From Cytophagaceae bacterium (GTDB lineage Bacteria; Bacteroidota; Bacteroidia; Cytophagales; Spirosomataceae), in NCBI GenBank assembly GCA_027491315.1, contig JAIXWL010000001.1, positions 546,597 through 610,596 of the forward strand: 64,000 nt of DNA. The letters are read 5' to 3'. This document shows, piece by piece, positions 34,343 to 42,336 of this stretch (the stretch's first letter is position 1; every line of letters starts with the position of its first letter). Under the pieces are notes generated by a model, which was not told where the DNA came from, did not search any database, and was given only the letters and a program-made list of their open reading frames with translations. The translations under genes and the position numbers were made by a program.

Positions 34343-34969
34343 ATGAGTACTCCTAATTCTAAATTAAAGCCTAAATCAAATAAACTTCGTCGTTCTACCG
34401 CTGAAATCTCTCGATGGTTGCACATTTATTTATCCATGTTCAGCTTTGCTATCGTTTTGTTTTTTTCAGTGACAGGTTTAACCTTGAACCATCAAGAGTG
34501 GTTACCTGAAAAGTCAGATGTTCAGGAACAAAAAGCAAAACTAAATGTCACCTGGGTACATCAGGCAGATACCGCAAAAATAGCCAAATTGGAGGTAGTT
34601 GAACACCTAAGAAACACCCATGGAATTAAAGGTCAGTTAAATGATTTTAGAATTGATGATTCTGAAATTTCGGTTTCATTTCAAGGTCCTGGATATACTG
34701 CGGATGTATTTATTGACCGTGAAACAGGTACTTATGATCTCACAGAAACGCGCATGGGTTGGATGGCTGTAATCAATGATTTACACAAAGGAAGAGATAC
34801 CGGAAAATCATGGGCTTGGGTGATTGATATTTCAGCGATTTTCATGATTTTCATTTCTGCCACGGGTTTAATCTTGTTGTTATTTTTGAAGAAAAGAAAA
34901 ATTACGGGTTTGCTTTGGGCATTCATAGGCCTAATTCTTTCCTATGGGATATATTACTTTTTAACCTAA
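34343..34969 (+). CDS. PepSY-associated transmembrane protein
   Basis: 208 residues from the ATG at 34343; the frame is open to a TTG at 34301 but that part overlaps a hairpin. The protein has an N-terminal cytoplasmic basic stretch, a first helix LHIYLSMFSFAIVLFFSVTGLTLNH, a PepSY-like extracytoplasmic region with TADVFIDRETGTYDL, the typical LHKGRDTGKSWAWVIDISAIFMIFISATGLILLL segment, and a last helix. Such proteins are thought to pass electrons across the membrane, sometimes to flavinylated partners made by ApbE. It directly follows the ApbE-DUF2271 gene. Confidence 0.85.
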   Translation: MSTPNSKLKPKSNKLRRSTAEISRWLHIYLSMFSFAIVLFFSVTGLTLNHQEWLPEKSDVQEQKAKLNVTWVHQADTAKIAKLEVVEHLRNTHGIKGQLNDFRIDDSEISVSFQGPGYTADVFIDRETGTYDLTETRMGWMAVINDLHKGRDTGKSWAWVIDISAIFMIFISATGLILLLFLKKRKITGLLWAFIGLILSYGIYYFLT

Positions 34970-35007
34970 ACAATTCTTATTCTACGGATGTTTATCTTTT
35001 GGAATTG

Positions 35008-35028
35008 AAGTAGGTTTTGACCTACTTT
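35008..35028 (+). terminator. Intrinsic terminator after PepSY gene
   Basis: 8-bp stem AAGTAGGT / ACCTACTT with a TTTG tetraloop, followed by TGTT. It ends 29 nt before the ATG of the sterol desaturase gene. Confidence 0.55.
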
Positions 35029-35056
35029 GTTAAGATTTAGGCAAAACCATATCCCT

Positions 35057-35878
35057 ATGTTAGAGCAACTTATCTCTTATTTTGATCATATCCCTAGTAG
35101 CCACCGCGCACTTATTTTAGCTGGTGGAATTACCTTTTTTTGGTTGGTAGAAAATGCCATTCCATTGGTGTCTTTCCGTTATAATAAGTGGAAACATGCG
35201 GGGATTAATTTCCTATTTACCATCACCACTATCCTAGTCAATTTTGGTTTCGCGGTTTGGATTGTTCAATTAAGCGACTGGGCGGTAGCCAATCAAATAG
35301 GTTTTTTACAATGGTTTCCAATGGGAAATTGGGGGCAATTAATTCTAGGATTGTTGTTGTTGGATTTGGTGGGGGCCTATTTTGTCCACTGGGTAGAACA
35401 TAAAGTTAAAGTGATGTGGAAATTTCACATGGTTCATCATGCAGATACCAAGGTAGATACCACTACCGCCAATCGTCATCATCCAGGGGAGAGTGTTTTT
35501 AGGGCATTATTTACTTTGCTAGGAGTATTAGTTTGTGGAGCCCCTATGTGGTTAGTCATGATATATCAAAGTATTTCAGTAGTACTTTCTCAATTCAACC
35601 ATGCCAATATTCGTTTACCCCAATGGCTTGATACCACAATAAGCTATGTGATTGTTTCACCTAACATGCATAAGGTGCATCATCATGTAAGTCGCCCGCA
35701 GACGGATTCCAATTACGGAAATATATTTTCTATTTGGGATAGAATATTAGGTACTTACAATAGCACGGCAGTCCATGAAGTTGTATACGGTTTGGACGTC
35801 TTGGATAATCAACGAGATGGCGAACTGGGCTACCAGTTAAAAGCTCCTTTTGATTCAAGCATCAAAACAGATTATTAG
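35057..35878 (+). CDS. Sterol desaturase / fatty acid hydroxylase family membrane protein, second copy
   Basis: 273 residues from the ATG at 35057 (an open extension to a TTG at 35027 overlaps the terminator). About four hydrophobic helices and the di-iron histidine clusters HWVEH, FHMVHHAD, a following NRHH and HKVHHHVSRPQ. Differences from the paralogue at 2254 suggest another substrate. The family acts on lipids in the membrane. Its stop codon overlaps the stop of the convergent lactonase-RidA gene. Confidence 0.85.
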   Translation: MLEQLISYFDHIPSSHRALILAGGITFFWLVENAIPLVSFRYNKWKHAGINFLFTITTILVNFGFAVWIVQLSDWAVANQIGFLQWFPMGNWGQLILGLLLLDLVGAYFVHWVEHKVKVMWKFHMVHHADTKVDTTTANRHHPGESVFRALFTLLGVLVCGAPMWLVMIYQSISVVLSQFNHANIRLPQWLDTTISYVIVSPNMHKVHHHVSRPQTDSNYGNIFSIWDRILGTYNSTAVHEVVYGLDVLDNQRDGELGYQLKAPFDSSIKTDY

Positions 35879-37434
35879 TAAAGCTCTACCACCATTTCTA
35901 CTTCTACGGCAGCATTATTGGGTAAGACATTTACCCCTACTGCTGAACGCGCATGCTTTCCTTTATCGCCAAAAACAGCCACCATTAAATCAGAAAAGCC
36001 ATTCATGACCATGGGTTGTTGGGTAAAGCTAGGATCAGAATTAACAAACCCTGTCACTTTCAAAATGCGTTTAACTCTGCGCAAATCGCCCAATTGAGCT
36101 TTTAAGGTAGAGATCAATGCTATCCCAGCCAATTTGGCTGCCGCTTGGCCTTCTTCCACACTGAGCTTGTTTCCTAGTTTTCCCAGTACAAATCCTCCTT
36201 CAGCCTTCTCGGGTAAATGCCCAGACAAATAGGCAATATTTCCAGCACGAGTAAATTTGACATAATTCGCCAATGGGGTACTAGGTTTAAGTAAATTGAT
36301 TCCTAATGCTTGTAAACGCTCCTCAGGACTATCAGGTTTTTTGGTAAATAAAAGGCAAACAGGAGCTACGACTTGAATATCCTGCTTGCTATCCGTTAAA
36401 AGACCTGTCTGCTGGTTGACAGAAAAGACTTGAATTTTATTTTCAGTTTGACTAGCCACAAATAACCATTTCCCACTAGGATCGTAACTGAAATTTCTAG
36501 GGATTTTTGCCACTGCCTGATTAGCTAGTGTTTTCAATGTCCCATCAGCCTGAATAGCAAATATGGCCAGGTTATCGCTCGTAATACGGTTCGAACTAAT
36601 GAGCCATTTACCATTGGGAGAAATATGGATATCGGCGCTGGCTTTGACGGCCACTTTGGTACTGGTATCAGAAACGATGTTTTGAATTTTATCCAAACCT
36701 TGAGCACTGATTTTAAAGACATCAACGCTGCCATTTAATTCATTAATAACGTATGCCAAATTCCCATTGGGGTGAAAAATCATATGGCGAGGTCCGCTAC
36801 CAGGATTGACTGAAATGGACTGATAATTTTCGGCCAAAGTCCCATCAGGTAAAATCGGATGCCAATGTATTTTGTCAGAACCCAAATCGGGAACATATAA
36901 GCTTTTCTGATCAGGAGCAATGGCCACCATGTGGGCATGCGGGGCATCTTGTCGGCCCGTTATGATACTAGCACCTTTGTAAAAAAAGGATTGAGAAGCC
37001 GGGAGTAGTCGACCGTTTTCTTCAGTTTTAAAAACATTCAGGGAACCACTGCCATAGTTAGCAACATATACGGTTTTGCTCGCTTCATGGTATTTCACAA
37101 AGCAGGGGCCGTCACCCAGGGTTGGGCTAGTGTTTAATTTGGTAAAAGTTCCGTTGGCATTTCGGGCGTAGGCACTTATGGCAGATTTACCACCCCCTTC
37201 TTCAGAAACAGAATACAATAAATTCCCATCAGCAGAGAGGGCTTGGTAGGAGGCATTGGGGTTTTCTCTTACATAGTTGGCCTTCGTTTTGGCAGTTGCT
37301 ATATCAAGATCAAATACCTCTATACCGGGGTTTTTAGCTTTGGTATACGAACCTACAATCAATTGATATTGTGTCGAATCCGAAGGGAATATCGAGAAGA
37401 GGGAACTGACAAATAAGAAAATGGAGCTTAACAT
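35875..37434 (-). CDS. Exported lactonase-type beta-propeller fused to a RidA-like domain
   Basis: 519 residues from the ATG at 37434, which gives a signal-like segment (MLSSIFLFVSSLFSIFP); the open frame continues upstream into the divergent spacer. Residues ~20-370 are a seven-bladed lactonase (6-phosphogluconolactonase-like) propeller: LIVGSYTKAKNPGIEVFDLD, GDGPCFVKYHEASKTVYVANYG, HAHMVAIAPDQKSLYVPDLGSDK, SGPRHMIFHPNGNLAYVINE. Residues ~380-519 are a RidA/YjgF domain (NYVKFTRAGNIAYLSGHLPE ... GVNVLPNNAAVEVEMVVELY). RidA proteins normally deaminate reactive enamines in the cytoplasm; this exported fusion is unusual. Arg of the classical RidA active site (R-x-A-V) is seen as ARSAVGV. Confidence 0.86.
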   Translation of the reverse strand: MLSSIFLFVSSLFSIFPSDSTQYQLIVGSYTKAKNPGIEVFDLDIATAKTKANYVRENPNASYQALSADGNLLYSVSEEGGGKSAISAYARNANGTFTKLNTSPTLGDGPCFVKYHEASKTVYVANYGSGSLNVFKTEENGRLLPASQSFFYKGASIITGRQDAPHAHMVAIAPDQKSLYVPDLGSDKIHWHPILPDGTLAENYQSISVNPGSGPRHMIFHPNGNLAYVINELNGSVDVFKISAQGLDKIQNIVSDTSTKVAVKASADIHISPNGKWLISSNRITSDNLAIFAIQADGTLKTLANQAVAKIPRNFSYDPSGKWLFVASQTENKIQVFSVNQQTGLLTDSKQDIQVVAPVCLLFTKKPDSPEERLQALGINLLKPSTPLANYVKFTRAGNIAYLSGHLPEKAEGGFVLGKLGNKLSVEEGQAAAKLAGIALISTLKAQLGDLRRVKRILKVTGFVNSDPSFTQQPMVMNGFSDLMVAVFGDKGKHARSAVGVNVLPNNAAVEVEMVVELY

Positions 37435-37525
37435 GGAAAATAGGTTTTTGTGCAACAAGATACGAATGTCCGTAAAATTTGGGTATTTTTCCCAGAACAA
37501 TTTTCCTTATCCTCATTTAAACAAG

Positions 37526-38374
37526 ATGAAAAAGATTTTACTATTGCTTTTTTGTGCGTTTCAGGCTTGGGCTCAAAACTCCCCAGCTCCTCGCCTCGTG
37601 GTTCGAGGGGATGATATGGGTTATAGCCATTCAGGAAATTTGGCATTGATCCAATCTTCTGTAAAAGGAATCCAGTCGTCCATCGAGGTTATTGTCCCTT
37701 CACCTTGGTTTCCTGAGGCCGTTCAGATGCTTCAACAGCACCCTACTATCGATGTGGGGATACATTTGGCATTAACGAGTGAGTGGGATAAACTTAAGTG
37801 GAGACCTTTAACTGAGGCGAAAAGTTTACGAGATCCAGACGGGTATTTTTTTCCCATGGTTTATGCCAATAAGAATTATCCAGGCTTAGCTATCGTGGAT
37901 AATAAATTTACCTTAGCTGATATTGAAGCAGAATTCAGGGCTCAAATAGAATTGGCCATCAAAAAAATCCCATGGATAAGTCATATTTCTTCTCACATGG
38001 GTTGTTCCAGAATCACCAATGAGGTACATGAATTAACTAAGAAATTAGCCAAAGAGTATCACTTGATTTATGAAAACACCCAATACCCTTTTGATCGGGC
38101 TACTTATGAAGGGCCCCATCAGACATCTGAGCAGAAAATAGATAGTTTTATCAACATGCTTGGCTCTTTACAAGCAGGGAAAACCTATGTGTTTGTGGAC
38201 CATCCTGGACTTGATAATGCGGAACTGAAGGCCATTTCACATATTGGTTATGAGGCAGTGGCAGTAGACAGACAAGGCGTAACAGATTTATTTACAAGTC
38301 AAAAAGTAATGAATGCCATTAAAACTTTGGGAATTAAAATCATTGCTTACCGAGATTTAGGACCTAAGCCCTGA
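37526..38374 (+). CDS. Exported ChbG/HpnK (YdjC)-family deacetylase, second copy
   Basis: 282 residues from the ATG at 37526 with signal peptide MKKILLLLFCAFQAWAQ; an open extension to 37421 crosses the divergent spacer and is rejected. Motifs: LVVRGDDMGYSHSGN (metal-binding Asp pair), DVGIHLALTSEW and SHISSHMGCSR (His ligands), and YVFVDHPG near the end. Closely resembles the core of the protein at 23152. Substrate unknown; family members de-N-acetylate amino sugars. It is divergent from the lactonase-RidA gene. Confidence 0.85.
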   Translation: MKKILLLLFCAFQAWAQNSPAPRLVVRGDDMGYSHSGNLALIQSSVKGIQSSIEVIVPSPWFPEAVQMLQQHPTIDVGIHLALTSEWDKLKWRPLTEAKSLRDPDGYFFPMVYANKNYPGLAIVDNKFTLADIEAEFRAQIELAIKKIPWISHISSHMGCSRITNEVHELTKKLAKEYHLIYENTQYPFDRATYEGPHQTSEQKIDSFINMLGSLQAGKTYVFVDHPGLDNAELKAISHIGYEAVAVDRQGVTDLFTSQKVMNAIKTLGIKIIAYRDLGPKP

Positions 38375-38443
38375 ATGAGCTTAAGCATTGACCGATTAAT
38401 AATTTATTCATACAAGCAAGAAAAGTCAGTTCACAAATTTTTG

Positions 38444-38451
38444 TACCTTTG
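38444..38451 (+). promoter_or_regulatory. Candidate Bacteroidetes -7 element TACCTTTG
   Basis: Exact match to the TAnnTTTG -7 consensus used by the Bacteroidetes primary sigma factor, 53 nt before the ATG at 38504. The -33 TTG partner is not convincing. Confidence 0.4.
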
Positions 38452-38503
38452 AAATTGGAATAATTGAATTGTTCTGATTGTAGCAAATTTGAAATATCTA
38501 CGT

Positions 38504-39286
38504 ATGAAATTCTTTAAGAAAATTAATTTTACGACCGAACAAGAAACCATTGCTGAGTTGACAGAGGCGGTCAAACAATACAAGGTAATCCATTTGGCTG
38601 GGTATAATTTACCAATTCCTTTGGAGCAGTTTTACATCAATTTTGCGGATTCAATCGGGACCCCTTTCAATGAGGATGAAGATTTAATTACGGGAGAAAG
38701 AAAGGACAATCGTTGGATAGATATCAGCTATGACCCTGCTATTCCAGATCGTTATAGAAGTAGTAATACCCGTCAGCCCTTACATACTGATGATTCCTAT
38801 GTGGAATTAGGGGATGAGAAATCATTGCAGTTTTTTTATTGTACATCGCGTGCCGCTCGCGGAGGCGCTACCACTTTTTTTGATTTGCCAGATTTGGTTG
38901 ATTGCTTGAAAATTGACGGTCAAGATGGACTATTGGAGCGTTTGATGACCATTACGGTGAATTTTGAAAAGGCGGGCCATAAGAAAGTACGTAAGATTTT
39001 AGACCAGGATGAATTGGGTTGGCTGGCCAACTGGAACTATTTCTGTGTGGATAAAGACAATACACCTGAAGCTTTGCAATTGGTAGAAGATTTTCACCAA
39101 TTTTTAGAAACTCGAGTGATAAATGCTGGTTTGGTTTTACCTGTTCAATTAGAACGTGGAGAGGCGGCATTTTTTCATGATGATCGTATTTTACATGGCA
39201 GAAATGCCTATTTCGCTACTCAAAAAGGCGAACGGTGCTTGATTAAAGGGAAGATTATTTTAGAGCCAGATTTTCAATTGTCTTAG
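38504..39286 (+). CDS. TauD/TfdA-family Fe(II)/2-oxoglutarate dioxygenase
   Basis: 260 residues from the ATG at 38504 (a TTG 5 codons upstream is also in frame). The iron-binding facial triad is visible as HTDDSYVE (H-x-D) and a distal His in FFHDDRILHGRNAYF, with an Arg shortly after (GERCLIKGK region) for 2-oxoglutarate. There is no signal peptide, so cytoplasmic. The family hydroxylates small molecules such as taurine or other acids; substrate unknown here. An aldo/keto reductase gene follows after 3 nt, so an oxidation-reduction pair on one small molecule is likely. Confidence 0.87.
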   Translation: MKFFKKINFTTEQETIAELTEAVKQYKVIHLAGYNLPIPLEQFYINFADSIGTPFNEDEDLITGERKDNRWIDISYDPAIPDRYRSSNTRQPLHTDDSYVELGDEKSLQFFYCTSRAARGGATTFFDLPDLVDCLKIDGQDGLLERLMTITVNFEKAGHKKVRKILDQDELGWLANWNYFCVDKDNTPEALQLVEDFHQFLETRVINAGLVLPVQLERGEAAFFHDDRILHGRNAYFATQKGERCLIKGKIILEPDFQLS

Positions 39287-39289
39287 GAC

Positions 39290-40279
39290 ATGAAGAAAGC
39301 TGGCATTCCTCGTTTTTCGACTCGCTTACAACAGAAATTAGGCCTTGGTACTTGGCAATTGGGAGGACCCAATATGGTTCAGGGAAAGGCCATGGGCTGG
39401 GGTGAAATCAGCGAACAAGAATCTTTATCTATCTTGGCTAAGGCTTTAGAATCTGGTATTCAATTCATTGATACAGCGGATTCTTATGGCAAAGGCCTTT
39501 CTGAAATCATCGTAGGAAAAGCGCTTCAAGCGGCTACTTACCCGCAGGATATTATTGTTTGTACCAAGTTTGGGAATGTGTATTTACCCGATGGAAGTAC
39601 AGGTCAGGATTTTTCTGCTGAACACCTTCATGCCAGTGTTAACGCTAGTTTACAACGCTTAGGCAGAGGCCATATTGATGTATTGTTGATGCATAGCCCA
39701 CCAGATAATTTTGATTGGGAACAATATGATCCTGAGCCGTTTGAGGAATTGGTTCGACGGGGACTTGTTCGACAATATGGTGTAAGTTCTAAAAGTGTTT
39801 ATGGCGCCAAGCGGGTGATGGATGCCGGTTTTGGATCGGTAATTGAAGTGATTTATAATGCTTTGGATCGTCGGGCTGAGGAGATTTTATTCAATCACCC
39901 TGATTATCTAGATTACGATATGATCGGAAGGGTTCCCTTAGGTTCGGGATTCTTAAGTGACCGCTTATTGTTGGAAGATCCACAATTTGGAGAGGATGAT
40001 TACCGATCTCATATGGCGGATCGAGATAAAAATTGGATGCTTGAAAATGCTAGGAAACTTGCCTTTCTAGCCGAATTACCAGGAGGACTCTCGTCGAATG
40101 CCTTACGTTTTACGCTACAAAATTCTCAAATCGCGGTGTTGATTCCGGGGGCTAGATCAGTGGCTCAGGTTCAATCCAATGTACAAGCTGCGAATTTACC
40201 GGCACTTAGCCAGGGGTATATTCAACGTATACAACAAACGGTTCCATCAGTTCCCGATTGGTGGAAGCCGACAAGCTAG
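39290..40279 (+). CDS. Aldo/keto reductase
   Basis: 329 residues with the AKR fold and catalytic tetrad: Asp and Tyr in FIDTADSYGKG, Lys in IVCTKFGN and His in DVLLMHSPP. The NADP-binding C-terminal part (IAVLIPGARSVAQVQSN) is typical. Members reduce aldehydes and ketones; this type resembles L-fucose or pyridoxal dehydrogenase-like bacterial AKRs, which is only a loose likeness. Starts 3 nt after the dioxygenase gene. A repeat-rich spacer of about 277 bp follows. Confidence 0.9.
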   Translation: MKKAGIPRFSTRLQQKLGLGTWQLGGPNMVQGKAMGWGEISEQESLSILAKALESGIQFIDTADSYGKGLSEIIVGKALQAATYPQDIIVCTKFGNVYLPDGSTGQDFSAEHLHASVNASLQRLGRGHIDVLLMHSPPDNFDWEQYDPEPFEELVRRGLVRQYGVSSKSVYGAKRVMDAGFGSVIEVIYNALDRRAEEILFNHPDYLDYDMIGRVPLGSGFLSDRLLLEDPQFGEDDYRSHMADRDKNWMLENARKLAFLAELPGGLSSNALRFTLQNSQIAVLIPGARSVAQVQSNVQAANLPALSQGYIQRIQQTVPSVPDWWKPTS

Positions 40280-40346
40280 TTCTGATTACATCTAGGTATG
40301 GAACCTACTTTCGCCGCCTGATTTGCCCCTGAATTTGATTCTGCAT

Positions 40347-40392
40347 CCCCCCCCCCAAGGTTTGTCCCAAGGTTTACCCCAAGGTTTGCCCA
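40347..40392. repeat. C10 run followed by a 12-bp tandem repeat
   Basis: Ten consecutive C (40347-40356), then three direct 12-bp units: AAGGTTTGTCCC, AAGGTTTACCCC, AAGGTTTGCCCA. The spacer lies between two co-directional genes (aldo/keto reductase and amidase). Homopolymer and tandem repeats like this are prone to length change. The unit's AAGGTTT also occurs in palindromes B and C. Confidence 0.85.
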
Positions 40393-40393
40393 T

Positions 40394-40443
40394 AGATTTG
40401 TCAACTTTTCAAAAGTTGACAAATCTAAGTTGACAAATCTAAG
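40394..40443. repeat. 33-bp perfect palindrome, copy D, with duplicated half-arm
   Basis: Arms AGATTTGTCAACTTTT and its exact reverse complement around a single C (40394-40426), the same size and design as copy B. The outer half AAGTTGACAAATCTAAG is then repeated directly after it (to about 40443). It sits between co-directional genes, directly behind the 12-bp tandem array. Confidence 0.85.
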
Positions 40444-40556
40444 CGGGGGAGCTATTCAATTCCAAGCCTTTTCTAATCAGCATCCTGATATTTTTTTAAT
40501 TAGAAATTACTATTTCGCTTATTTTGATTTATTTCATGGTAACTAATGACTACCCT

Positions 40557-42215
40557 ATGGCGAAATATATACTTTGGATCCATTTCTGTTTTCTTGTTAC
40601 CTCGGGCTTGGCTCAGTCCTCTAAAATTCAAAAGAAAGATGTAGAAGGGGCAGCCAAGATTTTTGACCTCAATTTTACTAGCAAGGAAATAGATACCCTA
40701 TTGTCGGATGTGCAAGATAATTTAGCTATTTACCAAGAACAACATCGTGTGCATCTACCCAATTCCGTTCCCTTAAGTCTTTGGCAAACCGTACTTCTTC
40801 CCGGTGTAACTGTCAATAAAACCCAACAGCCCATCCTTTGGTCCAAAGCTCCAGGTACCGATTTACCTAATAGAAAATCATCGCTGGCTTTTTATAGCAT
40901 TCCCCAATTGGCCGAATTAATCAAAACCAAAAAGATTAGCTCAGTTCAGCTGACCCAATTTTATATTGATCGAATAAAGAAATATGGGGATACGCTACAG
41001 TGCCTTATTTCTTTGACAGAATCCATTGCCATGGAACAGGCTAAGCAAGCTGATGAAGAGATAGCCCAAGGGAAATATCGTGGGCTTTTACATGGAATAC
41101 CCTATGGCCTAAAAGACCTTTTTGCAGTCAAAGGAACAAAAACTACTTGGGGGGCAGCGCCTTACAAAGAGCAAGTGATTGAAGAAGATGCATTTGTCTA
41201 TCAGCAATTGCGTCAGGCAGGAGCCGTTTTAGTCGCCAAATTTACTTTAGGAGCCCTAGCCATGGGTGATTATTGGTATGGAGGTAGAACAAAAAACCCG
41301 TGGAATCTGGCTTTAGGTTCCTCAGGTTCGTCAGCAGGTTCTGCTTCAGCCACTGTGGCAGGACTAGTCCCATTTGCCATTGGTACCGAAACCTGGGGAA
41401 GTATCGTTTCTCCATCTACCGTATGCGGTGCTTTGGGACTTCGACCTACTTTTGGAAGGGTGAGCCGCACTGGGGCTATGGCTTTGAGTTATAGCTTGGA
41501 TAAAATAGGACCGATCTGCAGGAATGCGGAAGATGCCGCAATTGTTTTTAATGCGATTAGGGGTACAGATGGACTAGATTTATCGGCTACGGAAGCAGCG
41601 TTTAATTATACCAATCAATTGGATATCAAAAAGTTAAGAATCGCTTATGCCAAAAACTATTTTGAAAAATTAAAAGATAGTAGTGCTAATGAATGGAAAG
41701 TGCTCCAAATTCTCAAACAGGCAGGAGCAAACATTGTTCCGGTAGAATTTCCAGATAATCAGTTTTATCCTTTCCAAATGATGGATATCATCATCGGGGC
41801 TGAATGCGCTGCCCAATTTGATGAATTGACTCGTTTTAACGTGGATGATGAATTAACCATGCAAAGAAAAGGAGATTGGCCAAATCAGTTTAGAACCGCC
41901 AGATTTATCCCGGCTGTGGAGTATATTAATGCCCAACGTCATCGTTATCTATTGATGCAGCAAGTCAATTACCTTTTCAAAGATTATGATGTGATTATCA
42001 GCCCTAGCCTTTTTTCAGGAAATCAATTGGCCATTACCAATCTGACTGGCCACCCAGTAGTTTGTATTCCCAATGGTTTTGACAAAAAAACGAATAAACC
42101 TACTAGCATTAGTTTTTTGGGGAACTTGTTCGACGAGGCTACGCTTTTGGCATTGGCCAAAATATATCAGGATGCGACACCTTGGGACGAAATGCATCCC
42201 GAGCTTTTTAAATAA
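40557..42215 (+). CDS. Exported amidase (amidase signature family)
   Basis: 552 residues from the ATG at 40557, which starts a signal peptide (MAKYILWIHFCFLVTSGLAQ); Met codons at 40536 and a TTG at 40524 are also in frame. The amidase signature Ser-cisSer-Lys triad is visible: GIPYGLKDLFAVKG (Lys), GSSGSSAGSASATVAGL (cis-Ser) and IGTETWGSIVSPST (nucleophile Ser). Enzymes of this family hydrolyse amides; exported Bacteroidetes members are of unknown substrate, possibly peptide or aryl amides. Separated from the upstream gene by the repeat-rich spacer. Confidence 0.88.
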   Translation: MAKYILWIHFCFLVTSGLAQSSKIQKKDVEGAAKIFDLNFTSKEIDTLLSDVQDNLAIYQEQHRVHLPNSVPLSLWQTVLLPGVTVNKTQQPILWSKAPGTDLPNRKSSLAFYSIPQLAELIKTKKISSVQLTQFYIDRIKKYGDTLQCLISLTESIAMEQAKQADEEIAQGKYRGLLHGIPYGLKDLFAVKGTKTTWGAAPYKEQVIEEDAFVYQQLRQAGAVLVAKFTLGALAMGDYWYGGRTKNPWNLALGSSGSSAGSASATVAGLVPFAIGTETWGSIVSPSTVCGALGLRPTFGRVSRTGAMALSYSLDKIGPICRNAEDAAIVFNAIRGTDGLDLSATEAAFNYTNQLDIKKLRIAYAKNYFEKLKDSSANEWKVLQILKQAGANIVPVEFPDNQFYPFQMMDIIIGAECAAQFDELTRFNVDDELTMQRKGDWPNQFRTARFIPAVEYINAQRHRYLLMQQVNYLFKDYDVIISPSLFSGNQLAITNLTGHPVVCIPNGFDKKTNKPTSISFLGNLFDEATLLALAKIYQDATPWDEMHPELFK

Positions 42216-42336
42216 AGAAATCCATTCTTTTTTGTTTGAAGCCGTCAAATAAATTTCCTTTTGTTTCTAGTAATCAGGGTAGATAAAATAAGATTTTTTT
42301 AAGAAATACTTATATTAGCTTTATCTAATCTAAACT

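Noticed and set aside
37421..37525. Extended start of the second ChbG-like protein
   Set aside because: It overlaps the divergent lactonase-RidA start; the signal peptide begins at 37526.
40347..40443. CRISPR-like array
   Set aside because: The 12-bp direct units are contiguous with no spacers, and no cas genes are present.
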